From NCBI GenBank assembly GCA_020635355.1, contig JACJZW010000016.1, forward strand, positions 1 to 64,000: DNA of 64,000 nucleotides. Direction: 5' to 3'. The DNA comes from Flavobacteriales bacterium (lineage in GTDB: Bacteria > Bacteroidota > Bacteroidia > NS11-12g > UBA9320). Positions within the stretch are counted from its first letter, which is position 1. Each line of letters starts with the position of its first letter. Below are positions 50,704 to 58,676 of this stretch, one piece after another. A model generated the notes under the pieces. The model made no database searches. It was not told the origin of the DNA and saw only the letters and a program-made list of their open reading frames with translations. The translations under genes were made by a program, and so were the position numbers.

Positions 50704-51426
50704 CTATGATTTCGGAAGATATAGGGTCATTTGGCTGATATCCAGCTGGTCGAGGTGCCCCATTTTGCGGGCATCGGCCGTGATTAGGTGCAGGTGAATG
50801 AAGGAGTCGTGGTGGGTGAAAATTCCCTGATGTTCTTTCGAGAAGAATCCAACAATCGTTGCTTCTTGCTTGCCGATGGGATAGTTGGTTTGTCCCTGAT
50901 GGGCCTCGACGGGAGAAGACACGGAAGTGTTTGCCGGAAGATTTTGAACATGGATAACGGCTGAGTTGATCTCCCCGGTCAGCTTAAACGCAAAAGGTGC
51001 CGTTAGATGGGTGGCATGTTGTTCAACAAATGCCTCAACGTCTTTGGTGGTTTTGACCTCCGCGGGTAGTGTCATTTCAGTCCACTCCGTCACATTTCCA
51101 TACACAAAGAATGGCGCGGATACATCGCATCGTTCTTCCACTGTCATGGTGGAATCAGACAGCACTCGGGATACATAGCATTTGCCATCATTAATGAGCA
51201 GTTCACCGGTGAGGAAGCTCTCGGGGCCCAACCCGTATAGTCCGGCTTTATCCTGAATGGTGTCCAACCGGATTACCCCGGCGAGTTCGCCCTGCCACAT
51301 CACATTTTTCATGGCACCTGCGATATGCACTTCTGGGGACGTGTTGGTAGCGTCACTTGTTGATGGGGATGGTTTGCAGCTTACCAGTACCGCAAGGAAA
51401 AGGAAGAGTCTAACGGTTGCTTTCAT
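50704..51426 (-). CDS. Acetolactate decarboxylase-like lipoprotein
   Basis: A 240-residue lipoprotein (Cys17 in LVSC). The mature part follows alpha-acetolactate decarboxylase: 'AGLYGLGPESFLTGELLINDGKCYVS' (61-86, Glu75 like the active-site Glu), 'APFFVYGNV', 'TIVGFFSKEHQGIFTHHDSFIHLHLITADARKMGHL'. The three zinc His are kept (His211, His213, His224). The known enzyme converts 2-acetolactate to acetoin; Bacteroidota and Bacillus secrete some forms. An envelope-anchored version with normal zinc ligands suggests activity or a repurposed ligand site. Weak conservation elsewhere leaves the substrate uncertain. Confidence 0.8.
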   Translation of the reverse strand: MKATVRLFLFLAVLVSCKPSPSTSDATNTSPEVHIAGAMKNVMWQGELAGVIRLDTIQDKAGLYGLGPESFLTGELLINDGKCYVSRVLSDSTMTVEERCDVSAPFFVYGNVTEWTEMTLPAEVKTTKDVEAFVEQHATHLTAPFAFKLTGEINSAVIHVQNLPANTSVSSPVEAHQGQTNYPIGKQEATIVGFFSKEHQGIFTHHDSFIHLHLITADARKMGHLDQLDISQMTLYLPKS

Positions 51427-52115
51427 ACTTATTTAAAAGTGTTGATCAAAATACGCTAAATACAGGCTATTGACCGAGCGGATATTTTACCAGGCTCCTT
51501 TTTGGCGGCAAGATCTAAGATCTAAGATCGAATAGCGAATAACGGAATACGTGTGATGTGTGACGGGTGATGGGTGATCCATTACGCTCCTTTCAGTCGG
51601 CAAGGACAAGTGAGCGAAGCCAATCAAACATTAAGCATCAAGCATTAAGCATTAAACATTGCGAAGCTTTGCGAAATCATTGCGACCATGGCGGCTTTGC
51701 GGTTTAAAGAGATGATCATTTAGGGAATTAATCCAACTGGGTTCTCAATCAGAAGGAGAAGATAGCCACGCTGCGCTGCTCCATCGCCGTAGCTTTAGCG
51801 CAGGCACTGCTCCATCGCCGTAGCTTTAGCGCAGGCACTCGCTATGACGCTTTCCATGAGGTTGATTATCCGTGTTCTTCCGAAGGGAACCGTGCCTGAA
51901 AGGTTGTGGTTAACAAATTTCTAATAACGGGTGACGAGTGACCGGTGGATCCATTACGCTCCTTTAAGTCGGCAAGGACATGTGAGCGAAGCCAATCAAA
52001 CATTAAGCATTCAACACTAAGCATTAATAAAGATTGCTTCTTAACTCAAGTCAATGAAATCCGTTTGGGGCACCTTCAATTTTGCTGTCGAATTACAACG
52101 ATAAAAAGAAACAAT
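51427..52115. repeat. Intergenic repeats between divergent genes
   Basis: This 689-bp gap contains two composite repeat copies (51512-51660 and 51918-52030, both with 'gatccattacgctccttt' and 'gtgagcgaagccaatcaaac') and a 31-bp perfect tandem duplication (51777-51838, unit starting 'tgctccatcgccgtagcttt'). 'gcgaagctttgcgaaatcat' and 'ggcggctttgcggttta' text lies between. It must also hold promoters for the divergent genes; none is identifiable with confidence. No gene is supported. Confidence 0.88.
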
Positions 52116-53051
52116 ATGAAAGCAATTGAATGCCTCAAGTATGGAAGCGCAGAGCATCTCGTACTTAATGAAGTAGCCAAACCAACACCCAAAGACAATG
52201 AGGTGCTGATTAAAATTCGAGCAACATCCGTTACCACCAGCGATGTGCTGATCCGCGGATTGAATGCGCCACCCATTCCAAGGTTTGTGGTACAGCTTAT
52301 ATTTGGATTTGGCAAACCCAGAAACCCTGTTTTGGGTATGGTGTCATCCGGTGTTATTGAATCCGTTGGAAAGAAGGTTACCACATTCAAAGCGGGTGAC
52401 GAAGTGTTCGCTTACGGATCGGTTTCACCTACCAAACGTCATTTTGGTTCGTATGCCGAATACATCTGCCTGCCGGAAGATTGGAACCTCGCTCTCAAAC
52501 CCGCTAATATGAGTTTCGAAGAATCTGCCGCCATTCCCTATGGAGGCTTGCTCGCTGAACATCTGCTTAAAAAAACCACCATCCAGGCCGGAGATCACGT
52601 CCTGATTTATGGCGCCTCCGGAAGTATCGGAACCATGGCCATACAGTTGGCCAAACACGCCGGTGCCGTGGTGACCAGTGTGTGCAGCAGCCGAAATTTT
52701 GACCTCGTGAAGTCCCTGGGTAGCGATCACGTAATCGACTATACCGCAGAGCATGCCGAACAGCAGTTGGGAACCTATACGTACGTGATTGATGCGGTTG
52801 GAAATAGCAAATCGTCTACCCTCAAGGAACAAAGCAAAAAGGCGCTGATCTCAGGTGGAAAATACATTTCCATTGATCATGGAACTCCCTTAACGCCTAA
52901 AGACGCCTTTTTGAAGTTGAAGTCGCTGGCTGAGCAGTCCAAAATCAAACCGGTGATTGACCGGGTGTATCCATTGGAGCAAATGGCCGATGCCCATCAG
53001 TACGTGGAAAACGGGCACAAACGGGGAAACGTCGTTGTGACGATTGGATAG
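52116..53051 (+). CDS. Zinc-less MDR oxidoreductase (quinone-oxidoreductase-like)
   Basis: A 311-residue medium-chain dehydrogenase/reductase. The ATG at 52116 begins the standard 'MKAIECLKYGSAEHLVLNEV' start; a longer open frame upstream runs through repeats and was rejected. The GroES-like domain has 'NEVLIKIRATSVTTSDVLIRG' and 'GDEVFAYGS'; the Rossmann part has 'GDHVLIYGASGSIGTMAIQLAK'. The structural-zinc Cys cluster is absent, as in quinone oxidoreductases. The likely activity is NADPH-dependent reduction of quinones, enones or aldehydes. Confidence 0.92.
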   Translation: MKAIECLKYGSAEHLVLNEVAKPTPKDNEVLIKIRATSVTTSDVLIRGLNAPPIPRFVVQLIFGFGKPRNPVLGMVSSGVIESVGKKVTTFKAGDEVFAYGSVSPTKRHFGSYAEYICLPEDWNLALKPANMSFEESAAIPYGGLLAEHLLKKTTIQAGDHVLIYGASGSIGTMAIQLAKHAGAVVTSVCSSRNFDLVKSLGSDHVIDYTAEHAEQQLGTYTYVIDAVGNSKSSTLKEQSKKALISGGKYISIDHGTPLTPKDAFLKLKSLAEQSKIKPVIDRVYPLEQMADAHQYVENGHKRGNVVVTIG

Positions 53052-53312
53052 TTAACAAGGAAGATCTAAGAACGAATATCTAAGATCTAAAGTCTAAGGT
53101 CTAATAGCGTGTGATGCGTGATGTGTGACGAGTGATCCATTACGCTCCTTTCAGTCGGTAAGGACAAATGTCTAAGATCTAAGATCTAAGATCGAATAGG
53201 GAATAACGGGTGACGAGTGACGAGTTACCGGTGATCCATTACTCTCCTTTTAGTCGGTAAGGACAGGTGAGCTAAGCCAATCAAACATTAAGCATTCAAC
53301 ACTAAACATTAA
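53052..53312. repeat. Two composite repeats in tandem
   Basis: Two consecutive copies (about 53061-53166 and 53167-53312). Each contains 'atctaagatcta' text, a 'gtgacgagtgat' or 'gtgacgagttac' block, 'ccattac(g/t)ctcctttta/cag' and a 'gacaaatg' or 'gacaggtgagc' end; only the second has the 'caaacattaagcattcaac' tail. The rest of the gap to 53401 shows no gene. Confidence 0.88.
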
Positions 53313-53401
53313 AAAAGGTTGCTTCTTAACCCAAGTCAATGCGACCGCGAAACGGCGACAATAGGTTTGCCTCAGATTTTAACACATCAGAAAACATCAT
53401 T

Positions 53402-54070
53402 ATGAAATCACAAAAAGCAATCGCCCGCACCTTTGGACTTTTCTTTCTGCTGGCATTTTTATCGTATGGCCTCGGAACCGGTTTAACCACCCAAATCGCG
53501 GAGGCTGACTCCTTACGTGCTGTTACGGATCACAAAACGCAGTTTGTCCTGGGTGTGATCCTCATGGCGTTGGTTCACACCATTGTGAACATTGGTTTGC
53601 CGGTGCTTATGGTGCCCGTGCTGAAGCCCTTCAACCGAACGCTCACCTATGGCTACCTTAGTGCCGGAATTGCGGCCACCGTCGTTGTCATTGTTGGGGC
53701 CATTTTTTTACTGCTCTACTTGCCGCTAGGCTCGATGTACACAAGTGCAGATCCCTCGGCATCACAACAGTATGACACGATTGGAGCCTTGCTTGTGAAG
53801 GGGAATTTTTATGCCTATCAGATTGGGATGGCCATTTGGGGTTTCGGCGGACTCATGTTCTGCTACCTCCTCTACCTTTCCAGACTGGTTCCGCGTTTCC
53901 TGCCCATTTGGGGATTCCTGGGTTATCTGGTTTTTATTGCCGGTACCGTTTCCGAACTCTTTGGATCCAATCTGGGTGTTCAATTGGCTCTGCCTGGCGG
54001 ATTGTTTGAGATTACCCTGAGCATTTGGCTGATCGTAAAAGGATTCAACACCACCCGACTGAGCCGCTAA
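53402..54070 (+). CDS. DUF4386 family membrane protein
   Basis: A 222-residue membrane protein starting at ATG 53402 ('MKSQKAIARTFGLFFLLAFLSYGLG'); the longer frame upstream lies in repeat sequence. Six predicted helices with 'QFVLGVILMALVHTIVNIGLPVLMVPVLKP' and 'YQIGMAIWGFGGLMFCYLLYLSRLVPRFLPIWGFLGY' match DUF4386. Function is unknown. Its 3' end overlaps the convergent Crp-like gene by 4 bp. A decayed piece of a second DUF4386 gene appears at about 61.0-61.16 kb. Confidence 0.9.
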   Translation: MKSQKAIARTFGLFFLLAFLSYGLGTGLTTQIAEADSLRAVTDHKTQFVLGVILMALVHTIVNIGLPVLMVPVLKPFNRTLTYGYLSAGIAATVVVIVGAIFLLLYLPLGSMYTSADPSASQQYDTIGALLVKGNFYAYQIGMAIWGFGGLMFCYLLYLSRLVPRFLPIWGFLGYLVFIAGTVSELFGSNLGVQLALPGGLFEITLSIWLIVKGFNTTRLSR

Positions 54071-54648
54071 CCATTTTCTGTCGCGATACGTTTTCGGATT
54101 CGGCTCAACGACTCGGGCTTCACACCAATATAGCTGGCAAGATGGTATTGAGGAATGCGCTGAAACAAATTGGGTCTGGATTGAAGCAATTTCAGATAGC
54201 GTTGTTCGGGGGAATCGGTGTAATAGGATGCCAGCGCTTCCCGTTGTTCGGCAAAAGCCGCTTCCATGATGGTTCTGGAAATGGTTTCAAACCGGGGGAA
54301 TTGCTGGAACAGAGCCTGGGCTTGTTGCTCATCGCCCACCACCACCGTGGTATCCTCAACGCACACCCAATTGTGACTGGAGGCATTTTGAGGCGTGAAG
54401 CTGTTGAGGGAAATGGCCCATTGTTCTTCGGTAAAAAAGTTCGTGGTTTTTTCCTCACCATCGGTCAGCACAAACTCGCGGATGCACCCTTCCAATACGA
54501 AATAGGTACTGGCGGCAAACTGACCCTCTTTGAGCAGATAATCACCTTTTTGGAAGGTTTTGGTTTGCATGCTCCGGGCAATGCCCTCAGCTTCCTCCTT
54601 GGTTAACGGTGATATCCTTGAAAAGTAATTAACGAATTTGTTCTCCAT
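54067..54648 (-). CDS. Crp/Fnr family cyclic-nucleotide-binding regulator
   Basis: A 193-residue protein starting at ATG 54648 ('MENKFVNYFSRISPLTKEEAEGI'). The cNMP-fold region has 'FQKGDYLLKEGQFAASTYFVLEGCIREFV', with the C-terminal HTH 'LLQSRPNLFQRIPQYHLASYIGVKPESLSRIRKRIA'. The sensor pocket lacks the Gly-Glu...Arg signature of cAMP binders, as in most Bacteroidota Crp/Fnr-type regulators, so the signal is unknown. The target may be the convergent DUF4386 gene or the upstream region. Confidence 0.9.
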   Translation of the reverse strand: MENKFVNYFSRISPLTKEEAEGIARSMQTKTFQKGDYLLKEGQFAASTYFVLEGCIREFVLTDGEEKTTNFFTEEQWAISLNSFTPQNASSHNWVCVEDTTVVVGDEQQAQALFQQFPRFETISRTIMEAAFAEQREALASYYTDSPEQRYLKLLQSRPNLFQRIPQYHLASYIGVKPESLSRIRKRIATENG

Positions 54649-54681
54649 GTTTTCGAGTGCATTTGCTTCCTGGACGGACAA

Positions 54682-55027
54682 GATAGGGATTTGATTACGA
54701 ACGAAGATATTTCAACGATTAACGAATAGCGAATAAGTGGTGATTTATTACGCTCCTTTCAGTCGTAAGGGCAAATGGTTAAAATCTAAAATCTAAGATC
54801 TAATGTGGTGTGATGTGTGACTTGTGACGTGTGATGTGTAAGGCCAATCAAACATTAAGCATCAAGCATTAAAAATTATAAGTCCTACATATCTCCATAT
54901 TAAAACAGCCAATCTGTTTCAATTTTAATCTCGATGGGATAGGTGAGCGATGAGCTTATTTAATAACTAAGTTCTTATCAACCAAAGTTTCCTGGCCATT
55001 GCCATATTTGTATGATCAGCGATTTAT
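54682..55027. repeat. Composite dispersed repeat and AT-rich gap
   Basis: 54735-54879 carries a diverged composite repeat ('tttattacgctcctttcagt', 'aaaatctaagatctaatg', 'gtgatgtgtgacttgtgacg', 'aatcaaacattaagcatcaa'). The remainder is AT-rich with no gene. Confidence 0.8.
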
Positions 55028-55420
55028 ATGGGTAGCCTTTCGAACAAATCAATCTCCCGATTTTGTGGAATTATGATTGTGGCCGCGTGGTACGCAAGAC
55101 AACATGGACAGGATTACCCGCCATGGATGATGTTCTTCCTTGGGATTGCACCGAACCTCTTCGCTACTCCAATCATCATGATCTACACGAAGCAATTCAT
55201 CAGCAAACACCTGCAACATGTTAAGATAGTTCACGAGTTAGGAATTTTTCTACTCTCGTTTGTTGCTCTTGTCCTTTGGGAGTACGCCCGATTTTGGATT
55301 GGAGAGCATCCGGTTGACGTGTTTGATATCCTGGCATCTTTGATCAGTGGATTGGCACTTTGGGGTTATTGGTCAGTTTGGAACACCAGGGAAAGCGGTA
55401 ATCTAAAATCTAAGATCTAA
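55028..55420 (+). CDS. Small membrane protein, unknown
   Basis: A 130-residue protein with three or four hydrophobic helices ('MMFFLGIAPNLFATPIIMIY', 'LGIFLLSFVALVLWEYA', 'ILASLISGLALWGYWSVW'). The arrangement is faintly VanZ-like but not assignable. The last codons (GNLKSKI) are made of composite-repeat sequence ('aatctaaaatctaag'), so the gene has probably lost or changed its original end. Confidence 0.55.
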   Translation: MGSLSNKSISRFCGIMIVAAWYARQHGQDYPPWMMFFLGIAPNLFATPIIMIYTKQFISKHLQHVKIVHELGIFLLSFVALVLWEYARFWIGEHPVDVFDILASLISGLALWGYWSVWNTRESGNLKSKI

Positions 55421-55514
55421 GATCGAATAACGGGTGATCCATTACGCTCCTTTCAGAAGGTAAGGACAGGTGAGTGTAGCAAATCAAACATTAAGCATTA
55501 AAAATTAAGCATTG
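55391..55514. repeat. Composite dispersed repeat overlapping a gene end
   Basis: A complete copy: 'aatctaaaatctaagatcta', 'gatcgaataacgggtgatcc', 'attacgctcctttcagaagg', 'aaatcaaacattaagcatta'. It begins inside the coding region of the upstream membrane protein. Confidence 0.88.
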
Positions 55515-55568
55515 CAAGCTCTCTTCGTTGAAAAAGATCTGTGAAACTCACCACTCAGAACTCAAAAC

Positions 55569-56054
55569 TCAAAACTCTGATCTTTCATCATCCTGTTTGC
55601 GCCAAACAATCTTTACTGCCGAAATAACGTCCAGCTCCAACCGGATTTCCGGAATAACCTGGAAGCCGTTTTTAAGGTAGAATGCCAATGGCGACTGATA
55701 GACAGAACCGCTGAGTTTGACGTCGTTGTTGTGATCAATCACCCAGCCGTTCAATTCTGGTCGCAATGCTTTGGCCTGGTTCAACAGTTGAGTGCCGTAT
55801 CCGCGCCCATGAATCTCCGATCGAAGAATGAGGGTAAACCAACGCTCGTTGTCCCGGATGAAGTCGACATACCACCCGCTGATCACCCCATCCTCAACCA
55901 GCAACACATGATGAGCATCCTCCATTTTAGCCAAAAAATCCTGCAAGCCTTTAATGGATTTGTGTGCCAGGTTTACCGGGTATTCCGCATTCCAAAGGGT
56001 CAGAATTTGGGACTGCTGGGAGTGGGAGAGGAGTTTGGTGGTAATGAGTTTCAA
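55569..56054 (-). CDS. GNAT family acetyltransferase
   Basis: A 161-residue GNAT protein. 'HHVLLVEDGVISGWYVDFIRDNERWFTLILRSEIHGRGYGTQLLNQAK' carries the acetyl-CoA loop (H-G-R-G-Y-G), and 'SPLAFYLKNGFQVIPEIRLE' is motif B. The substrate is unknown. Confidence 0.88.
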   Translation of the reverse strand: MKLITTKLLSHSQQSQILTLWNAEYPVNLAHKSIKGLQDFLAKMEDAHHVLLVEDGVISGWYVDFIRDNERWFTLILRSEIHGRGYGTQLLNQAKALRPELNGWVIDHNNDVKLSGSVYQSPLAFYLKNGFQVIPEIRLELDVISAVKIVWRKQDDERSEF

Positions 56055-56143
56055 GAGTGAGGTTGGAATCTAAACTACCGAGGTAATACTACTGTTTTAA
56101 TGCCCACAATTCTCAGGGGTACGTCATGGTTCATGGTAGTTTT

Positions 56144-56731
56144 TTAATTGTCAAATTTCAAGTTTTGTGGTCCAAGTTGCTTATCGACACCAGTTGTTGG
56201 GACTGATTTGTCTACGATCTCAAATTCAAAATCGTCAAACCATACTTGACCTCTTCCGTTTAACATAATTCCAAATGCTATGTTTCCGGCTTCTTTCGGT
56301 ACATCTAGTACGATTTCATATTTAGTCCAGTCTGTGGTTCCTTTTATAGATCTATCAACCCCATAGTGCATATTGTCAAATGACAAAGATTTATTCGAAT
56401 ATTTGTCATCTACCCTTAACCAAAAGCTGGACCAACCGGAAACCTCTTTGGACTTAAGCCATCCCGACATTCGAATTCTCTTATCTAAAAAAGTATCAGG
56501 GCTGAAATTTTGCATAAGATTACCCCAGATGTTGGATTTGTTCTTGATGCACTTGATGGTTCCTGCATCGCTGCCATTCCGACCTGCGCCTTTATCAATA
56601 CCTACGTCATAAGCCTCAGGATTAGCACCGGCTTCGAACCAACCTTTGGGTATTTCATAGGAACTAAGAACTAGGGTAAGTGCCAGTAATATGAAGGTTG
56701 GCATCAGTAATGGTTTTTTGAACTGTTTCAT
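56144..56731 (-). CDS. Secreted carbohydrate-binding-module-like protein
   Basis: A 195-residue protein with a signal segment (about 10-25) and a jelly-roll domain. Its wording, 'PKGWFEAGANPEAYDVGIDKGAGRNGSDAG', 'FLDKRIRMSGWLKSKEVSGWSSFWLRVDD' and 'IKGTTDWTKYEIVLDVPKEAGNIAFGIMLNGRGQVWFDDFEFEIV', is shared by a widespread group of CBM-like proteins of unknown function. A polysaccharide- or glycan-binding role is inferred. Base composition is more AT-rich than average. Confidence 0.75.
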   Translation of the reverse strand: MKQFKKPLLMPTFILLALTLVLSSYEIPKGWFEAGANPEAYDVGIDKGAGRNGSDAGTIKCIKNKSNIWGNLMQNFSPDTFLDKRIRMSGWLKSKEVSGWSSFWLRVDDKYSNKSLSFDNMHYGVDRSIKGTTDWTKYEIVLDVPKEAGNIAFGIMLNGRGQVWFDDFEFEIVDKSVPTTGVDKQLGPQNLKFDN

Positions 56732-56902
56732 GAATACGGTTTTAAATTTTTACGAAGGGTTAGCTGTTTTAATGTGATTTAACTCAAAGTAAAGGTGGTT
56801 TGGCCAGTGTGATTTTGGCGACTGGCTTTAATTCGAAGATAGAACATCTTAAACATCAAGACCACATTTGGCATGCGCCACCCGTATTGGTTTTACCGCG
56901 TG

Positions 56903-57397
56903 TTAGCAACCGTTTTCTCGCAAGTGGTTTTGAATCCGATGGTAAATTATTGTTTCCACGGCTATTACCACCAAAGCAATGAACACATTTTCAAACACGG
57001 CATCGATATGAATCAGCGTATTCTCCATTCCCGGCTGAAGAACCTTAATGCTGTCTCCTAACGATCTAAAAATGATAAATGGATATCCATAATTAATCTG
57101 TTCTACCAACATCCACATTGGTACGTATCCGTTGTCATGAAAGATAAAACCATATTCATGTTTGATTAAATTAAGGGTTAGGAAGATAATGAGCGTAATA
57201 GTCACTAAAACCGTAAGAAATTTTGGGAATTCAGATTTTTTAAGAACCCCAAAAACTATCAACCAAGAGGCACATAAGAATAAGGTCGAACGCACCACTT
57301 GAAATTGGGCTGATAAGGTGTCAAATGGGAGAAGGAAGTTAATTATAAAGGTGAGGAGTACTGTTGTAAGTGTTATTAGAAGAAGTCTAAGTGCCAT
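56903..57397 (-). CDS. AT-rich four-helix membrane protein
   Basis: A 164-residue protein with four hydrophobic helices (about 5-25, 36-52, 57-78, 133-152) and an extracytoplasmic loop 'FHDNGYVPMWMLVEQINYGYPFIIFRSLG'. No family recognised. It is AT-rich; its stop codon merges into 'TTGCTAACACGCGG', which could be the start of an attC-like site. Confidence 0.6.
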   Translation of the reverse strand: MALRLLLITLTTVLLTFIINFLLPFDTLSAQFQVVRSTLFLCASWLIVFGVLKKSEFPKFLTVLVTITLIIFLTLNLIKHEYGFIFHDNGYVPMWMLVEQINYGYPFIIFRSLGDSIKVLQPGMENTLIHIDAVFENVFIALVVIAVETIIYHRIQNHLRENGC

Positions 57398-57464
57398 TTT
57401 GCGAAATTTTCAGCTCAATTTTGGTAGCTAGTCAATAGTTGCTGTACCGCAGGTTAGGCGTTGT

Positions 57465-58355
57465 TCACCAATAACGATAACTATTGACATGAGTACTGTC
57501 ATATATATGTTCAATCTCTTGTTGAATTAGTCCATGCTTGTTGTATACAAAAAAATAGCTTGCCAAAAGGTCATCTCTTAAACCCTTTTTTACAATTTGA
57601 TACAATTGATTTTCCTTGTAACTATATAAAAGACTGTAAACCAATTTGTCAGATCCTTGTTCATAGTGCTTGTCAATTACTAACTTGCTTCCATTGTACA
57701 CTCTTTCTCTTCCAATGAATTCCTGTTGTTCAATTGAATGGATGGTTTGTTTACACCAATTAACACTGTCTAAAGTTACGGTCACCATTCTGTTTCGGCC
57801 TACTGTTGAAATATGCTCGTTATTGAAGTTAAGCACGAAAAGATCACTACTGAATTCATCTTGAAGTAGGATAAGAGAGTCACCATCAATGGTTGAAAAA
57901 CACCTGTGATGTATGGTTGTATCATAATTCTTACCGTACTTTTGAATAACGAGTTTTTCAAGATATGTAATCCTATTGTTGTCGTCGTAGTGTAGTGAAT
58001 CAAACGAGTAATAACTGCAGTTTTTATAGTTGTTTTTTCGACTGATGAGTTTCCTATCTTGGTCGAATTCATAGCTAACAATATGCAAGGTGTCAAAACC
58101 CCTTCTCAGTTTTTTTAGAAAATAGGATTTGCTTAATAACCCACGGTTGTTCAATACATGAGTGGATACCCGATCATACCCATCTTTTATCTGACATACA
58201 GTTAGTCCAGCCTCGTGCATTAACCTCATTTGTGAGGTATCAATGGGTAATTTAAATTTCATTAGATCAAAATTTGAATATGGTCTTCTTCCAGGGTAAC
58301 GAGCATGGCTCGTATATGAAATAAAGATGCTAAGAATCAGAAAAACGTATTTCAT
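57465..58355 (-). CDS. AT-rich hypothetical secreted protein
   Basis: A 296-residue protein. The ATG at 58355 gives a signal peptide ('MKYVFLILSIFISYTSHA'); an upstream Met at 58373 would add six residues. The mature part has repeated 'YDRVSTHVLNNRGLL.KSYF', 'SYEFDQDRKLISRKNNYKN', 'LHYDDNNRITYLEKLVI' and 'YKENQLYQIVKKG' segments reminiscent of YD/RHS-like beta-hairpin repeats. The gene is AT-rich and flanked by attC-like sequences: GCCTAAC 5 bp after the stop codon, and a hairpin ending 14 bp before the start. Confidence 0.65.
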   Translation of the reverse strand: MKYVFLILSIFISYTSHARYPGRRPYSNFDLMKFKLPIDTSQMRLMHEAGLTVCQIKDGYDRVSTHVLNNRGLLSKSYFLKKLRRGFDTLHIVSYEFDQDRKLISRKNNYKNCSYYSFDSLHYDDNNRITYLEKLVIQKYGKNYDTTIHHRCFSTIDGDSLILLQDEFSSDLFVLNFNNEHISTVGRNRMVTVTLDSVNWCKQTIHSIEQQEFIGRERVYNGSKLVIDKHYEQGSDKLVYSLLYSYKENQLYQIVKKGLRDDLLASYFFVYNKHGLIQQEIEHIYDSTHVNSYRYW

Positions 58356-58368
58356 GCTGGTGTATAGT

Positions 58369-58503
58369 AACAACTAACGTTTGACAATATGAAACGGTTG
58401 GGTTTTCGGAGTGCGTCTGTATTCACCGAGGAAAACGCTGGCGCGAGAACCAAAACCCCTCAGACCGCTGAACCCCAACTGTTTTATATTGTGTGTTGTG
58501 TGC
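58369..58503 (-). other. attC-like imperfect hairpin, ~135 bp
   Basis: Arms 'ACAATATGAAACGGTTGGGT' (58384-58403) and 'CCCCAACTGTTTTATATTGT' (58473-58492) pair with few mismatches, inside outer arms AACAACTAAC and GTTGTGTGC. The size, asymmetry and position just upstream of an AT-rich gene resemble the sites at 46.2 and 47.0 kb. Confidence 0.5.
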
Positions 58504-58676
58504 AGTAATTCTTTCATATTCCGTTCAATATTTCCTCAATCTCTGGATGATTTGTTTTGAGTGATAGGCATCTAACAATAAGCCTTGCGAAACCTTTGCG
58601 AGCTTAGCGGCTTTGCGGTTAAGTACACAGGCGTCAGCCGATTAAAAATTAAGCATCAAGCATTAAAAATTAGCCA
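58504..58676. repeat. Dispersed intergenic repeat
   Basis: 'agccttgcgaaacctttgcg' then 'agcttagcggctttgcggtt' and 'attaagcatcaagcattaaa' occupy 58582-58673, the inverted form of the 'aaccgcaaag...ttcgcaa' text at 12.9-17 kb joined to the 'aagcattaaa' tail. Confidence 0.8.

Noticed and set aside
51945..52115. N-terminal extension of the MDR oxidoreductase
   Set aside because: The extra 57 codons translate composite-repeat sequence; the ATG at 52116 matches the family start.
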